DNA of 64,000 nt from Iodobacter sp025352645 (lineage in GTDB: Bacteria > Pseudomonadota > Gammaproteobacteria > Burkholderiales > Chitinibacteraceae), in NCBI RefSeq assembly GCF_033446605.1, contig NZ_JAWQUO010000015.1, positions 62,001 to 126,000 on the forward strand, read 5' to 3'. Below, in pieces: positions 6,512 to 15,682 of the stretch; the stretch's first letter is position 1, and each line of letters begins with the position of its first letter. Made by a program: the position numbers and the translations under genes. Under the pieces are notes generated by a model. That model worked only from the letters and a program-made list of their open reading frames with translations, searched no databases and was not told the origin of the DNA.

Positions 6512-8935
6512 TTAATTACCAAGCACCTTAATGCCCGCTAAACCCGTGCCAAAGTTAGCCAAGATTTGTGTCCAGTCCAACGCATTTCTCATAAAGCCAG
6601 TGCGATCAAACTTCTCTGGCACCACGATCACATCGCCAGGCAAGGAAGGCGTACTCTTAAATGAGCGGGACAACATACCAAATTGCTTGGCACTCACCAC
6701 CGAGCCATCGGCACGCACCACAAATACGCTATCGCTATCGGCACTTTCTGTTGGGCCACCTGCCAGCGCTAGGTAATCACCCACATTGCGGCTCTTGCTA
6801 AAGATAAACGCATTATTACGGCTAAATACTGAACCCATCACCGCTACGGTGGCAGAACGGGCAGGAATAAACACGCGGTCGCCATCTTCTAGCGCCACTT
6901 CAGGAATATCCCCCAGCTTGCTACTGTCTGGGCTAAGGCCCAGCACCACACGGCCATCGGCCTTGGTGGTACGGATTTTTTGCGCCAGTAGTTTTTGCTG
7001 CTCAGCCTGAATCGTTGCCGCCTGTGCCCCTTGCGCATTTAAGGCATTTTGTGCTTGCTGCCCAGCCGATGTTTGCGCATTGCGCTCTACATAATCGGCC
7101 AGTCGTTCCAGCTCATCCTGCTGCTTTTTACGCACTTCATCGCGAGAGAACTCTGCCCCATAGAGGTAGGCGCTTGATGTTAAGCCGCCGATACGATCAA
7201 TCAAGGTCGCCAGTGTTTCGCCTTCACTCACCTGATAAATACCCGGCGTACCCACTTCACCTTCGATATGCACAAAACGTGTTTTTTGCTGAGTCGAGAC
7301 GCGAATATCCGTTTTAGAGAAGATATGAATAATATCGCCCTTAGCCAGCAGCTTATCTTGGCTAGCATCGTGCTTTAGCACCACCGCACCCAAATTAAAT
7401 GGCATTAAGGTAGTGGTGCTATCCAGCTCATTGGTGCGCTCAATCGCCGCATAGCCCCAGTTAATTTCTTGCTGATTACCACGCAAAGCACCTAATAATG
7501 TGCGATCTACTTTGCGCTTGGTACTCAGTGCTGGGTTAGCCCCATTAAGCGAGCTTTGTTGCTGTTTTAGCAACTCTTCCTGATCAGCTTCTTCTTGCAA
7601 ATCTTTGCTGCTTGCGGTGCGATCCTGGTATTTATTTTCCCAAAAGCGCGGGGCAATCAGCATATCTTTGCTGCTGATTAAATCACTCACCTTCATGCCC
7701 TCAAACCAAGGCATGCGTACCGACTGGGCCACATTGCCGCGTAGTGACACCATATTCTCAACTTTCTGGCTTAAACCATAAAGCTGCACCACATCGCCAC
7801 CGCGCACCACAAAACCGCTGGCTTTAGCCAGCTCAACCGATTCCACCTTGCGGGATTTTTGCGCAACCACGCGTTCAATCGACACTTTGCCATCTTGGGC
7901 AAAATTACCCGCGCCACCGGCCCAGTTAATTAAATCTTGCAGGTTTTCACCCGCTTTCACTTCATAGATTGCTGGCACTTTCACGCTACCAGAAATCGCC
8001 GCCTGCCCACCTACTGGCGGCACATACACCACGTCGCCGCCTTGCAGCATCAGATCATGGCTTTTATCGCCTTTAAGCAGTAAGTCATACAAGTCAAACT
8101 CATTCACCACCTTGCCGGCACGTTTTACTTGAATTTTACGCAAGCTACCATTGGCCGAAGGGCCGCCAGCCGCAAACAAGGCGTTTACTACGGTAGAAAG
8201 CGAACCCAAGCTATAACTACCAGGATTTTGCGCAAAACCCACCACAAACACCTGCACGCTTTTTAACTGGCCCATGGTAACGGCCAAATCAAAATTACGA
8301 TAAACCTTGCCCACTTCACGGCTTAAGTGCTGTTTTAAAGCGCCAAATGGAATCCCTACCACGTTGACATTGCCAACACGGGGAATAAACACCGCACCAG
8401 AACGATCCACTTTTAGCTGTAAATCTGCATCCAGCTGCCCCCAAATACGTAGCGAAAAATTGTCCCCCACACCAATCAAGTAATCCGCAGAAACCGGTGC
8501 AGCCTCAAATGGGGAATAGGCCGCTTGCTGCGCCTGAAATATTTGCTGACCAAAAATCGGTAGCGGCAAATTACTGCTGCTACAGAGGTACTTTTGGAAA
8601 TCATTCAAAGGTGTCGCGGGTAATTTATATTTGCTATTACGATCCACTGCCACCTTGCCACTGACATCATCACAAGATACTGGCGCCATAGGAGTTTGCA
8701 ATTGAGGCGCAGTATTTCTGCTTTGCTGGCTGGTCTGCCCCTGCTGCTGCAAACCCTGTTGTGGGTAAGGATTGCCCGGCTGTTGCAGCAAAGCGCCTTG
8801 ACTCATTGTCTGAGCATCATCAGGAATATTTTGGCAATCACCCACTCCTGATAAGCACGTTGCAGACCACGCAGGCCCAGCTAGTAGCAAGGAAAGAGAA
8901 ATAGCAGCAGAGCTTTTGGATAATTTCATTGTCAT
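6512..8935 (-). CDS. SLBB-domain polysaccharide export outer-membrane protein
   Basis: Predicted secretin-like channel component for polysaccharide export (Wza/poly-export family). The N-terminus has a cleavable signal peptide (hydrophobic stretch about 9-24, then AWSA) without a good lipobox. A Gln-rich linker follows. The poly-export domain begins near residue 150 (YLIGVGDNFSLRIWG), and several SLBB beta-grasp repeats follow (for example around FVVGFAQNPGSY, ISGSVKVPAIYEV, HIEGEVGTPGIYQV, VAVMGSVF). At 807 residues it is much longer than E. coli Wza, as in multi-SLBB exporters. It is the first gene of the operon. A second ATG two codons downstream is possible. Confidence 0.9.
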   Translation of the reverse strand: MTMKLSKSSAAISLSLLLAGPAWSATCLSGVGDCQNIPDDAQTMSQGALLQQPGNPYPQQGLQQQGQTSQQSRNTAPQLQTPMAPVSCDDVSGKVAVDRNSKYKLPATPLNDFQKYLCSSSNLPLPIFGQQIFQAQQAAYSPFEAAPVSADYLIGVGDNFSLRIWGQLDADLQLKVDRSGAVFIPRVGNVNVVGIPFGALKQHLSREVGKVYRNFDLAVTMGQLKSVQVFVVGFAQNPGSYSLGSLSTVVNALFAAGGPSANGSLRKIQVKRAGKVVNEFDLYDLLLKGDKSHDLMLQGGDVVYVPPVGGQAAISGSVKVPAIYEVKAGENLQDLINWAGGAGNFAQDGKVSIERVVAQKSRKVESVELAKASGFVVRGGDVVQLYGLSQKVENMVSLRGNVAQSVRMPWFEGMKVSDLISSKDMLIAPRFWENKYQDRTASSKDLQEEADQEELLKQQQSSLNGANPALSTKRKVDRTLLGALRGNQQEINWGYAAIERTNELDSTTTLMPFNLGAVVLKHDASQDKLLAKGDIIHIFSKTDIRVSTQQKTRFVHIEGEVGTPGIYQVSEGETLATLIDRIGGLTSSAYLYGAEFSRDEVRKKQQDELERLADYVERNAQTSAGQQAQNALNAQGAQAATIQAEQQKLLAQKIRTTKADGRVVLGLSPDSSKLGDIPEVALEDGDRVFIPARSATVAVMGSVFSRNNAFIFSKSRNVGDYLALAGGPTESADSDSVFVVRADGSVVSAKQFGMLSRSFKSTPSLPGDVIVVPEKFDRTGFMRNALDWTQILANFGTGLAGIKVLGN

Positions 8936-8977
8936 TAAGATCTTATGAAAGGCAGAGGGCGTAAAAAATCAAGCGGG

Positions 8978-8992
8978 GAGACTATAACAAGC
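8978..8992 (-). promoter_or_regulatory. Possible extended -10 promoter of the polysaccharide operon
   Basis: On the minus strand TGTTATAGT resembles an extended -10 box (TGnTATAAT) about 45 bases upstream of the export gene. No good -35 box is 17 bases away. This is the only reasonable candidate in the 146-base space upstream of the operon. Confidence 0.3.
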
Positions 8993-9081
8993 CAATGTGG
9001 CGGAGGGAAGCCACCCTGGATTAAAACCAATTCATTTGGAATATCTAAACACCAAACACTAGCGTTATAAAAAGAGCCTGT

Positions 9082-9405
9082 TTAGTACCTAGCCATAGCC
9101 ACATCAACCTCTTCTGCCCAGCGCGCAATACCGCCATGCAAATTAATAACATTCGCAAAACCTTGGCGCTCAAGAAAAGAAGCAACTTGATAACTACGCA
9201 TACCATGATGACAAATCACCACAATCGTGGCTTCTTCATCCAGCTCGCTAAAGCGGCTAGGAATAGTATTCATGGGTACTAATTGGCTGCCATCAATATG
9301 GCAAATCTCATACTCCGCCACTTCACGCACATCCAATAACAGCGGATTTGGCCGAGTGGTATCGCTTAGCCATTGGGATAATTCAAGCGGGTTAATCTGT
9401 TGCAT
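9082..9405 (-). CDS. Single-domain rhodanese-like sulfurtransferase
   Basis: A 107-residue single rhodanese domain with the active-site loop CHHGMRS (Cys65), plus LLLDVREVAEYEICHI near residues 22-37. It probably transfers sulfane sulfur in the cytoplasm; the acceptor cannot be told. It lies 54 bases after the isoaspartyl-methyltransferase-like gene, with a stem-loop between, so coupling is uncertain. Confidence 0.92.
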   Translation of the reverse strand: MQQINPLELSQWLSDTTRPNPLLLDVREVAEYEICHIDGSQLVPMNTIPSRFSELDEEATIVVICHHGMRSYQVASFLERQGFANVINLHGGIARWAEEVDVAMARY

Positions 9406-9424
9406 ATAAGCCCTTTATATAAAT

Positions 9425-9452
9425 AACGCGGCCAATCAGGCCGCGCTATTTT
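9425..9452 (-). terminator. Stem-loop after the isoaspartyl methyltransferase gene
   Basis: The minus strand has CGCGGCC, a short loop, GGCCGCG and then TTATTT. It sits directly after the methyltransferase stop and before the rhodanese gene. It is probably a terminator or attenuator; the T-run is short. Confidence 0.45.
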
Positions 9453-9459
9453 CAATTTA

Positions 9460-10113
9460 TTAAAATGCAAATGCCGTTTTTTCTACAGCATTTTTTAAGC
9501 GCGGCAAATTATATTCAAACAGCTTATTTTCACTAAAACTGCCTTTTTCCACACAGCTAAACAATGTTGCCGACATAATTGGCAATTCGCCTACCACTGC
9601 AATCAAACGCCCACCCACCGCCAACTGATCTTTCAAGCTGGCAGGAACTTCAGCTAAAGAGCCCGTCACGATAATTGCATTAAATGGGCCTTGCTTTTGC
9701 GCTGCGGCCAGTGCATCGCCTTGAGTCACCGTGGCATTAATAATACCGGCAGTCGCCAAATTGGCGCGGGCAACATCAACCAGAGCCGCATCAATCTCTA
9801 CACCATACACATGCGCCACCAAGCCTGCCGCTAGCGCCATCAAATAGCCAGTACCTGCGCCAACAACTAATACCTTATCTGTAATTTGCGGATCGATATC
9901 CTGCAATAGCTTAGCTTCCATTTTGGGGGCCAGCATTTGCGAGCCATTCGCCAGCGGCAGCTCGATATCCACAAAGGCCAGCTCTTTTTTATCCGCGGGC
10001 ACAAACTCTTCGCGCTTAACCGCTAATACACGGTTGAGCACCTTTTGATCCAGCACATCCCATGGGCGAATTTGCTGCTCAACTAATAAATAACGTGCGT
10101 TTTCCCAATCCAT
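9460..10113 (-). CDS. Protein-L-isoaspartate O-methyltransferase family protein
   Basis: SAM-dependent methyltransferase of the PCMT family, 217 residues. The SAM motif VLVVGAGTGY is near residues 79-88, and the C-terminal VGGRLIAVVG strand is typical. The N-terminus MDWENARYLLVEQQIRPWDV matches the betaproteobacterial branch of the family, which is somewhat divergent from E. coli Pcm, so true isoaspartyl repair is likely but not certain. Start chosen at 10113, with GAGG seven to eight bases upstream; a longer frame has no ribosome site. Confidence 0.85.
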   Translation of the reverse strand: MDWENARYLLVEQQIRPWDVLDQKVLNRVLAVKREEFVPADKKELAFVDIELPLANGSQMLAPKMEAKLLQDIDPQITDKVLVVGAGTGYLMALAAGLVAHVYGVEIDAALVDVARANLATAGIINATVTQGDALAAAQKQGPFNAIIVTGSLAEVPASLKDQLAVGGRLIAVVGELPIMSATLFSCVEKGSFSENKLFEYNLPRLKNAVEKTAFAF

Positions 10114-10235
10114 TTTTATCACCTCAAAGCGAGCCGAGATCAAACCCAGCGTTTGAAAATTTTCGCAATTATCCCACAGACCAAGCTCAGTGTGGCTAAT
10201 GCACCGTAGATTGCTCGCTAGAAGAGCAAGGATGA

Positions 10236-10300
10236 GTAACGGATGCTACGCACCAAGGCATTTCGTCCACGAAAAACACTAACTGCACGAAAAAAGCCAA
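10236..10300. repeat. Copy of the TGTTACGC...CCACGAAAAACAC repeat
   Basis: GGATGCTACGCACC followed by GTCCACGAAAAACACTAA matches elements at 47704, 49284 and (inverted) 49471. It lies in the 424-base space between the methyltransferase gene and the thiC riboswitch; that space otherwise holds a dRS3-like hairpin and no gene. Confidence 0.55.
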
Positions 10301-10370
10301 GAACACACATGGGCTTGACTGACGACCTTATCTTTATTTCTGATGAACGACTAAGCTCAGTTGATTGACT

Positions 10371-10448
10371 CGTCATTCCCACGAAAGCGGGAATCCAGTC
10401 CTGCAGCGCTCAAAATTTCTGGATCCCCGCCCCCCCTCGGGGATGACG
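10371..10448. repeat. dRS3-like hairpin repeat
   Basis: ATTCCC-N8-GGGAAT (ATTCCCACGAAAGCGGGAAT) is followed by CCAG and a right half ending GGATGACG, complementary to the leading CGTCATTCC. The 20-base core fits the neisserial dRS3 consensus. Other copies are at 13686, 43717 and 47999. Confidence 0.7.
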
Positions 10449-10537
10449 CCCACTCCCCAGCTCTCCCTGATAAAAATCATCTCACTCCATCTTAAATTTG
10501 CGGTTTACTCCATTTTTATATACCTTCACTACTTTAT

Positions 10538-10620
10538 CGCTAGGGGTTCTGCACCAATCATCGGTGTGGATGAGAATTACCCTCTGAACCTGATTCGGTT
10601 AATACCGGCGTAGGGAAGCG
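10538..10620 (+). promoter_or_regulatory. TPP riboswitch (THI box) of thiC
   Basis: The conserved blocks are readable in order: TAGGGG, TGCACC, GGATGAGA, ACCCTCTGAACCTGATTCGG, TTAATACCGGCGTAGGGAA. It lies 48 bases upstream of the thiC start. No U-tract terminator follows. Instead GCTCTCC (10639-10645) can pair with GGAGTAGAGC (10658-10667), which contains the ribosome site, so control is probably at translation start. Confidence 0.95.
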
Positions 10621-10638
10621 AGCGGTTGCCCTTATCCC

Positions 10639-10667
10639 GCTCTCCCCGCGCCCCTGTGGAGTAGAGC
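10639..10667 (+). promoter_or_regulatory. Ribosome-site-sequestering hairpin of thiC
   Basis: GCTCTCC at 10639-10645 pairs with GG-AGAGC in 10658-10667, ending directly at the ATG and covering the GGAG ribosome site. This would be the expression platform of the upstream TPP riboswitch. Confidence 0.5.
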
Positions 10668-12593
10668 ATGAACGCAAAAGCCCAGTTTTTAGCATCCACT
10701 GCCGTCGTTGACGACGCAGCCATCCAGCCACTCCCCAACTCACGCAAAATTTATGTCACAGGTTCACGTGATGATATTCGTGTGCCTATGCGTGAAATTA
10801 GCCAAGCCGATACCCCGCTCCAAATGAGTATCAGCGGCGCAACAGAAAAAAACCCGCCCATCTTTGTTTACGACTGCTCCGGCCCTTACTCCGATCCAGA
10901 TGCAACCATCGATGTGCGCAAAGGCTTGGAAGCCGTACGAGCTCCTTGGATTAACGATCGAAACGACACCGAGCTGCTCACTCAGCTCACCAGCGATTAC
11001 GGCCGTATGCGCGAAGCCGATGCCAAATTGGATGAACTGCGCTTTGAGCTAAAACGTCAGCCACGCAAAGCCAAGCTGGGTTCTAACGTCAGCCAAATGC
11101 ATTACGCGCGTAAAGGCATCATTACCCCAGAAATGGAATACGTAGCGATTCGTGAAAACATGAATCGTGCGGCTTATCTACAAAGCCTGCGGGACAGCAG
11201 TCCTACTGGCGAAAAAATGCTGGCCATGATGAATCGCCAGCACAAGGGCGAAAACTACGGCGCCATCATGCCAGATGTAATCACCCCTGAATTTGTGCGC
11301 AGCGAAATCGCCTGTGGCCGTGCCATTATCCCCAACAACATCAACCACCCAGAATCCGAGCCGATGATTATTGGCCGTAATTTCTTGGTTAAGATTAACG
11401 GCAATATTGGTAACTCTGCCGTCAGCTCCAGCATTAGCGAAGAAGTAGAAAAAATGACTTGGGGCATTCGCTGGGGTGCAGACACCATTATGGATTTGTC
11501 CACTGGCAAAAATATCCACGAAACCCGCGAATGGATTCTGCGTAACAGCCCCGTGCCAATCGGTACTGTACCTATTTACCAAGCATTAGAAAAAGTAAAC
11601 GGCAAGGCAGAAGACCTGACTTGGGAAATATTCAAAGACACGCTGATCGAGCAAGCCGAGCAAGGCGTGGATTACTTCACCATCCATGCTGGCGTATTGC
11701 TACGCTATGTACCAATGACGGCAGGCCGTATGACTGGCATTGTCAGCCGTGGTGGCTCGATTATGGCCAAATGGTGTTTAGCGCATCATAAAGAAAACTT
11801 TCTTTACACCCACTTTGCCGACATCTGCGAAATCATGAAAGCCTACGATGTGGCCTTCAGCTTAGGCGATGGCCTGCGCCCTGGCTCAATCTGGGATGCC
11901 AATGATGAAGCCCAATTAGGCGAGCTAAAAACGCTGGGTGAGCTAACGCAAATTGCTTGGCAGCACGATGTGCAAGTGATGATCGAAGGCCCAGGCCATG
12001 TGCCGATGCAATTGATTAAAGAAAATATGGATAAGGAGCTGGAATGGTGCCACGAAGCGCCGTTCTACACCCTCGGACCGCTGACCACCGATATCGCCCC
12101 CGGCTACGATCACATCACCTCAGCGATTGGCGCGGCGCAAATTGGCTGGTACGGCACGGCGATGCTTTGCTATGTCACACCAAAAGAGCATTTGGGCCTG
12201 CCCAATAAAGATGATGTGAAAGAAGGCATCATTACTTATAAGCTAGCCGCGCACGCAGCGGATCTGGCCAAAGGCCATCCTGGCGCACAGATTCGCGATA
12301 ACGCGCTATCTAAAGCCCGCTTTGAATTCCGCTGGGAAGACCAGTTTAATCTGGGGCTAGATCCTGACCGCGCTCGCTCTTTCCACGATGAAACCATGCC
12401 CAAAGACAGCGGCAAAGTGGCGCACTTTTGCTCGATGTGTGGCCCACACTTCTGCTCGATGAAAATCACCCAAGACGTGCGTGAATTTGCAGCCAAGCAA
12501 GGGATTGCGGAATCAGAAGCCAATCAGATCGGCATGCAAACCAAATCAATTGAATTTATCAAAAAGGGTGCCGAGGTTTATCACAAGGCTTAA
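10668..12593 (+). CDS. thiC: Phosphomethylpyrimidine synthase ThiC
   Basis: Radical-SAM enzyme that turns aminoimidazole ribotide into the hydroxymethylpyrimidine phosphate part of thiamine. At 641 residues it is full length. The C-terminal iron-sulfur motif CSMCGPHFC (CX2CX4C) is intact, and the core blocks (GNIGNSAV, MDLSTG, RGGSIMAKWC, EGPGHVPM, GPLTTDIAPGYDH) are present. The start is fixed by GGAG seven bases upstream. Controlled by the TPP riboswitch just upstream. No other thiamine gene is nearby. Confidence 0.98.
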   Translation: MNAKAQFLASTAVVDDAAIQPLPNSRKIYVTGSRDDIRVPMREISQADTPLQMSISGATEKNPPIFVYDCSGPYSDPDATIDVRKGLEAVRAPWINDRNDTELLTQLTSDYGRMREADAKLDELRFELKRQPRKAKLGSNVSQMHYARKGIITPEMEYVAIRENMNRAAYLQSLRDSSPTGEKMLAMMNRQHKGENYGAIMPDVITPEFVRSEIACGRAIIPNNINHPESEPMIIGRNFLVKINGNIGNSAVSSSISEEVEKMTWGIRWGADTIMDLSTGKNIHETREWILRNSPVPIGTVPIYQALEKVNGKAEDLTWEIFKDTLIEQAEQGVDYFTIHAGVLLRYVPMTAGRMTGIVSRGGSIMAKWCLAHHKENFLYTHFADICEIMKAYDVAFSLGDGLRPGSIWDANDEAQLGELKTLGELTQIAWQHDVQVMIEGPGHVPMQLIKENMDKELEWCHEAPFYTLGPLTTDIAPGYDHITSAIGAAQIGWYGTAMLCYVTPKEHLGLPNKDDVKEGIITYKLAAHAADLAKGHPGAQIRDNALSKARFEFRWEDQFNLGLDPDRARSFHDETMPKDSGKVAHFCSMCGPHFCSMKITQDVREFAAKQGIAESEANQIGMQTKSIEFIKKGAEVYHKA

Positions 12594-12595
12594 TG

Positions 12596-12666
12596 GCAAG
12601 GTGGGCAAGAGATTGCCCGCCCTTACTTAATATAAAGGCGTGGGCACAAGGGCGTGCCCACCCTAC
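12596..12666. repeat. GTGGGC-type hairpin repeat
   Basis: Arms of the form AAGGTGGGCAAGAG/TTGCCCGCCCTT and CGTGGGCACAAGGGCGTGCCCACCCTAC form nested hairpins right after thiC. Related elements are at 25582, 25876 and 39161. Confidence 0.6.
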
Positions 12667-12701
12667 AATATGGCCACTTCAACCTCGCCAGCAAAGCCCT
12701 T

Positions 12702-13166
12702 ATGCAACTCCCCTACTATCTTCTTGCAATCATCATTGGCCTAATCGTTCCACTGCAATCGGCCGTCAACAATCAATTAAAAGGCGTCATTGGTGGCAGT
12801 ACGCTACTGGCGGCACTTTTGTCTTTTTCTATAGGAACACTCACGCTGGCACTCTGCGCTATTTTAAGTGGGCAAAAGTGGACGGGGCTAAGCCAGCTAG
12901 GCCAAGCCTCTTGGTGGCAGCTTACTGGTGGGCTAATGGGCGCATTGTTTGTCTTTGGCACCACCTTGCTTGCGCCTCGAATTGGTGTGGCAGCAATGGT
13001 TTCCTTGATTGTGGCGGGGCAAATTACCGCATCCTTACTTTTTGATCGCTTCGGCATTTTAGGCCTGCCTATGCGTGAAATTGGCAGCCTGCGGATCTTA
13101 GGCGCGGTGTTTATTGCGGTTGGCGTGCTATTAGTTAATTTTGGCCCACTCTTAGCAAAACGCTAA
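12702..13166 (+). CDS. DMT-superfamily membrane protein, YdcZ/DUF606 type
   Basis: A 154-residue protein with about five hydrophobic helices, of the half-size drug/metabolite transporter family once called DUF606. The pattern includes IPLQSAVNNQL-like PLQSAVNNQLK in the first helix, WWQLTGGLMGALFV, and a C-terminal GAVFIAVGVLLVNF. These proteins are thought to work as dimers; the substrate is unknown. Start at 12702 (MQLPYYLLA) is where the membrane protein begins; the extra upstream codons in the frame lie in a repeat. No clear ribosome site. Confidence 0.8.
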   Translation: MQLPYYLLAIIIGLIVPLQSAVNNQLKGVIGGSTLLAALLSFSIGTLTLALCAILSGQKWTGLSQLGQASWWQLTGGLMGALFVFGTTLLAPRIGVAAMVSLIVAGQITASLLFDRFGILGLPMREIGSLRILGAVFIAVGVLLVNFGPLLAKR

Positions 13167-13293
13167 TGCATCAAGACAAAGCAATCTGATTACAACAGTA
13201 CGGCCTAAGCTTTTAAGCAATGTAAACATGGCGCTTGCTCTAGGCTAAACCTGCCACCTAGAATGAGTTTTCTGCCTCGTGATCGAGACCAAG

Positions 13294-13644
13294 ATGGATG
13301 AAAATCAATTTCCAGTCACCACCCCCGTAAAGTCTGACTCCAATACCATCGCGGCACTGACTTGGGTGGGGAGTATTTTCTTTGGCTTTATCCCTGCACT
13401 TATCGTCTTTTTGCTTAAAAAAGACGATCATTTTGTGCAAGAGCATGCAAAAGAAGCGCTTAATTGGTCTATTACCGTGATGATAGGCTATGCCATTAGC
13501 GCGGTATTAACCGTTATTTTAGTAGGCTTTTTAGGCATATTTTTACTTGGGCTGGCCAATGTGGTGTTTTGCATTATTGCCGCAATCAGCGCCAGTAAAG
13601 GTGAAGCCTACCGCCTACCTTATGTGTTCCGCTTAATCAAATAA
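13294..13644 (+). CDS. DUF4870 / Tic20-like small membrane protein
   Basis: A 116-residue membrane protein with three hydrophobic helices: about 22-43, 60-90 and 88-105. FFGFIPALIVFLLKKDDHFVQEHAKEALNW is spread over residues 33-61 and is the DUF4870 signature. Function unknown. Start at the ATG at 13294; a GTG five codons upstream is also open. It appears to be a single-gene unit. Confidence 0.8.
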   Translation: MDENQFPVTTPVKSDSNTIAALTWVGSIFFGFIPALIVFLLKKDDHFVQEHAKEALNWSITVMIGYAISAVLTVILVGFLGIFLLGLANVVFCIIAAISASKGEAYRLPYVFRLIK

Positions 13645-13685
13645 GTACTCTGCAATACATTTTCCAACCTTATGCCAATCTAGTT

Positions 13686-13750
13686 CGTCATTCCCGCGCA
13701 GGCGGGAATCTAGCCAGCTGGATTCCCGATAAAGACACTCGGGAATGACG
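13686..13750. repeat. dRS3-like hairpin repeat
   Basis: The core ATTCCCGCGCAGGCGGGAAT exactly fits ATTCCC-N8-GGGAAT. It is followed by a right half GGATTCCCGATAAAGACACT-CGGGAATGACG that complements the left end. It lies between the DUF4870 gene and the dnaJ terminator. Confidence 0.75.
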
Positions 13751-13790
13751 ATGGATACTTATGGCTGGCCACTTCAGCGCGCTTAAAGCA

Positions 13791-13828
13791 AAAAGGCCAG
13801 TGCATTTTCAAGCACTGGCCTTTTTATT
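13791..13828. terminator. Bidirectional terminator downstream of dnaJ
   Basis: GGCCAGTGC and GCACTGGCC are exact complements around an eight-base loop, with A- and T-runs on both sides, so it can end dnaJ transcripts (minus strand) and those of the DUF4870 gene. Confidence 0.85.
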
Positions 13829-13858
13829 AAGTGGATATGATTTAACTATTCCACTTTA

Positions 13859-14986
13859 TTATGAAGCGAAAAAATCTTTTACTTTATCCATGAACGATTT
13901 AGCCCGTGGATTATGCTTATCAGAATCGCCTTGGCTGATTTCTTCAAACTCTTTTAGCAATTCTTTTTGACGCGCAGTCAGTTTAACCGGCGTTTCCAAA
14001 ATCACATGACACATTAAATCGCCGGTAATGGCGCTGCGTACGCCTTTAATCCCCTTGCTACGCAGGCGGAACTGCTGGCCACTTTGCGTTTCTGCAGGGA
14101 TAGTAATCCGCGCTTTGCCATCCAGCGTAGGGATTTCAATTTCCCCGCCCAAGGCCGCAATGGTAAAGCTGATCGGCATTTCGCAATGCAGATCATTGCC
14201 ATCACGCTGAAACACCGAATGCGCCTTCACATGAATGACCACGTACAGATCGCCAGATGGGCCACCATTTACGCCGGCTTCGCCTTCGCCGCTTAAGCGA
14301 ATACGATCGCCTTCATCCACACCAACGGGGATTTTCACTGCCAGTGTTTTATGCGTGCTGACGCGGCCAGTGCCCGAGCAAGGGCGGCATGGATCAGGGA
14401 TGTACTTACCGCTACCGTGACAGGTTGGGCACGTCTGCTGCAGGCTAAAGAAGCCTTGTGACACGCGCACTTGACCGTGGCCGCCGCAGGTGTGGCAAGT
14501 TTTAGCCTGAGTGCCCGCCTTAGCCCCACTGCCGTGGCAGCTGCCACATTCTTCATGCGAAGGAATCTTGATCTGACGCTCTACGCCGCGCGCCGCTTCT
14601 TCTAAGCTAATTTCTAAGTTATAGCGCAGGTCTGCACCACGATAAACATTAGAGCGCCCACCGCGATTACCGCCGCCTTGGCCAAAAATATCGCCAAAGA
14701 TATCAGAAAACGCATCTCCAAAGCCTGCTCCACCGCCACCACCGCCCATGCCTGATTGTTGATCAAGGCCAGCATGGCCGTATTGATCGTAGGCCGCACG
14801 TTTTTGCGCGTCGGATAAAACCTCGTAGGCTTCTTTACCCTCTTTAAATTTTTCTTCCGCATCCTTTGCATCAGGGTTACGGTCTGGGTGGTACTTCATT
14901 GCCAGTTTGCGATACGCTTTTTTAATCTCGTCATCACCCGCATCGCGGTTCACACCTAGCGTGTCGTAAAAATCTTTTTTAGCCAT
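13859..14986 (-). CDS. dnaJ: Chaperone protein DnaJ
   Basis: Hsp40 co-chaperone that delivers substrates to DnaK and stimulates its ATPase. The J domain (residues 1-70) has HPDRNP; a Gly/Phe-rich linker follows at about 75-110. Four CXXCXGXG-type zinc repeats follow (CGSCHGSG, CHTCGGHG, CPTCHGSG, CRPCSGTG), then the two substrate-binding domains. 375 residues. The start at 14986 has AGGA about eight bases upstream. It is separated from dnaK by two chemoreceptor genes on the other strand and has its own sigma-32-like promoter. Confidence 0.98.
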   Translation of the reverse strand: MAKKDFYDTLGVNRDAGDDEIKKAYRKLAMKYHPDRNPDAKDAEEKFKEGKEAYEVLSDAQKRAAYDQYGHAGLDQQSGMGGGGGGAGFGDAFSDIFGDIFGQGGGNRGGRSNVYRGADLRYNLEISLEEAARGVERQIKIPSHEECGSCHGSGAKAGTQAKTCHTCGGHGQVRVSQGFFSLQQTCPTCHGSGKYIPDPCRPCSGTGRVSTHKTLAVKIPVGVDEGDRIRLSGEGEAGVNGGPSGDLYVVIHVKAHSVFQRDGNDLHCEMPISFTIAALGGEIEIPTLDGKARITIPAETQSGQQFRLRSKGIKGVRSAITGDLMCHVILETPVKLTARQKELLKEFEEISQGDSDKHNPRAKSFMDKVKDFFAS

Positions 14987-15036
14987 CTTTTTAATCCTGC
15001 ACAGCAGGCTGCGCCCTGAATTCATCAACTGATTGC

Positions 15037-15065
15037 ACATGGGGGCGAAGCACTCAATCTACAAG
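15037..15065 (-). promoter_or_regulatory. Sigma-32-like promoter of dnaJ
   Basis: On the minus strand CTTGTAG and CCCCATGT are separated by 14 bases, close to the heat-shock consensus CTTGAAA-N(13-14)-CCCCATnT. It lies about 50 bases upstream of the dnaJ start. Confidence 0.55.
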
Positions 15066-15682
15066 CCCCAGCAAAAAGATTAAGCAGCAGCAACTCAAGC
15101 CAGATGAGTAAGGAGCAGATTGCCAGTAAACATTGCCATAATTTTTAAAAACCTATAACTGATTATGCATACCTCTTGTTCAAACGCCTCATAAGCATCG
15201 TAAGTCAGGTGAGCCCCGCATCTTTATTGAGTATTGCTCACAGGTTTCACCCACGCTATAAATACAAAAACAGCAAACAGCGTGCAACTCTAAAAGAATG
15301 ATTTGCATAGGCGCTATTAAGCAAAAGGCATAATGAGTAAAAAGTTTATTTCAGCCAAACAATATCATAAAATAAAATTATCCATTGGTAATTATAAAAT
15401 TATCATTTAATTTACCACTCACAATATAATTGTCACAAAAAATCCGTGCCATCTCAATCTAAGCTAGAAACCTCTTATCAATAAACTATGCTGACTAAGC
15501 AGAAATAACCACGCTTAATAAATTACAAACCAATTTTAAACATATACCCTTCTTTAGCTCCCTCATTGCTAAGATTTTACCGCCTAGGATTATTCATTAG
15601 CAAGTAGCTTGAATCCGCTCTCTATTTCAGCTATCAATAGCAAGAGCAATGTTTTCCTTACTTATATACAACAGGAACCAAC
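15066..15682. other. AT-rich intergenic region, no gene seen
   Basis: Space between the dnaJ promoter and the first chemoreceptor. It is AT-rich, with many stop codons in all frames. I found no RNA gene, repeat copy or clear promoter. It probably carries the chemoreceptor promoter; a sigma-28 motif was sought and not found. Confidence 0.5.

Noticed and set aside
12593..13045. 150-codon frame overlapping the YdcZ-like gene
   Set aside because: It starts in a repeat and the other frame gives a clean membrane protein.
14235..14420. Short frames antisense to dnaJ
   Set aside because: Shadows of the zinc-finger region; no start signals.
15066..15682. Possible riboswitch or sRNA upstream of the first chemoreceptor
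   Set aside because: No conserved riboswitch blocks and no terminator could be seen.
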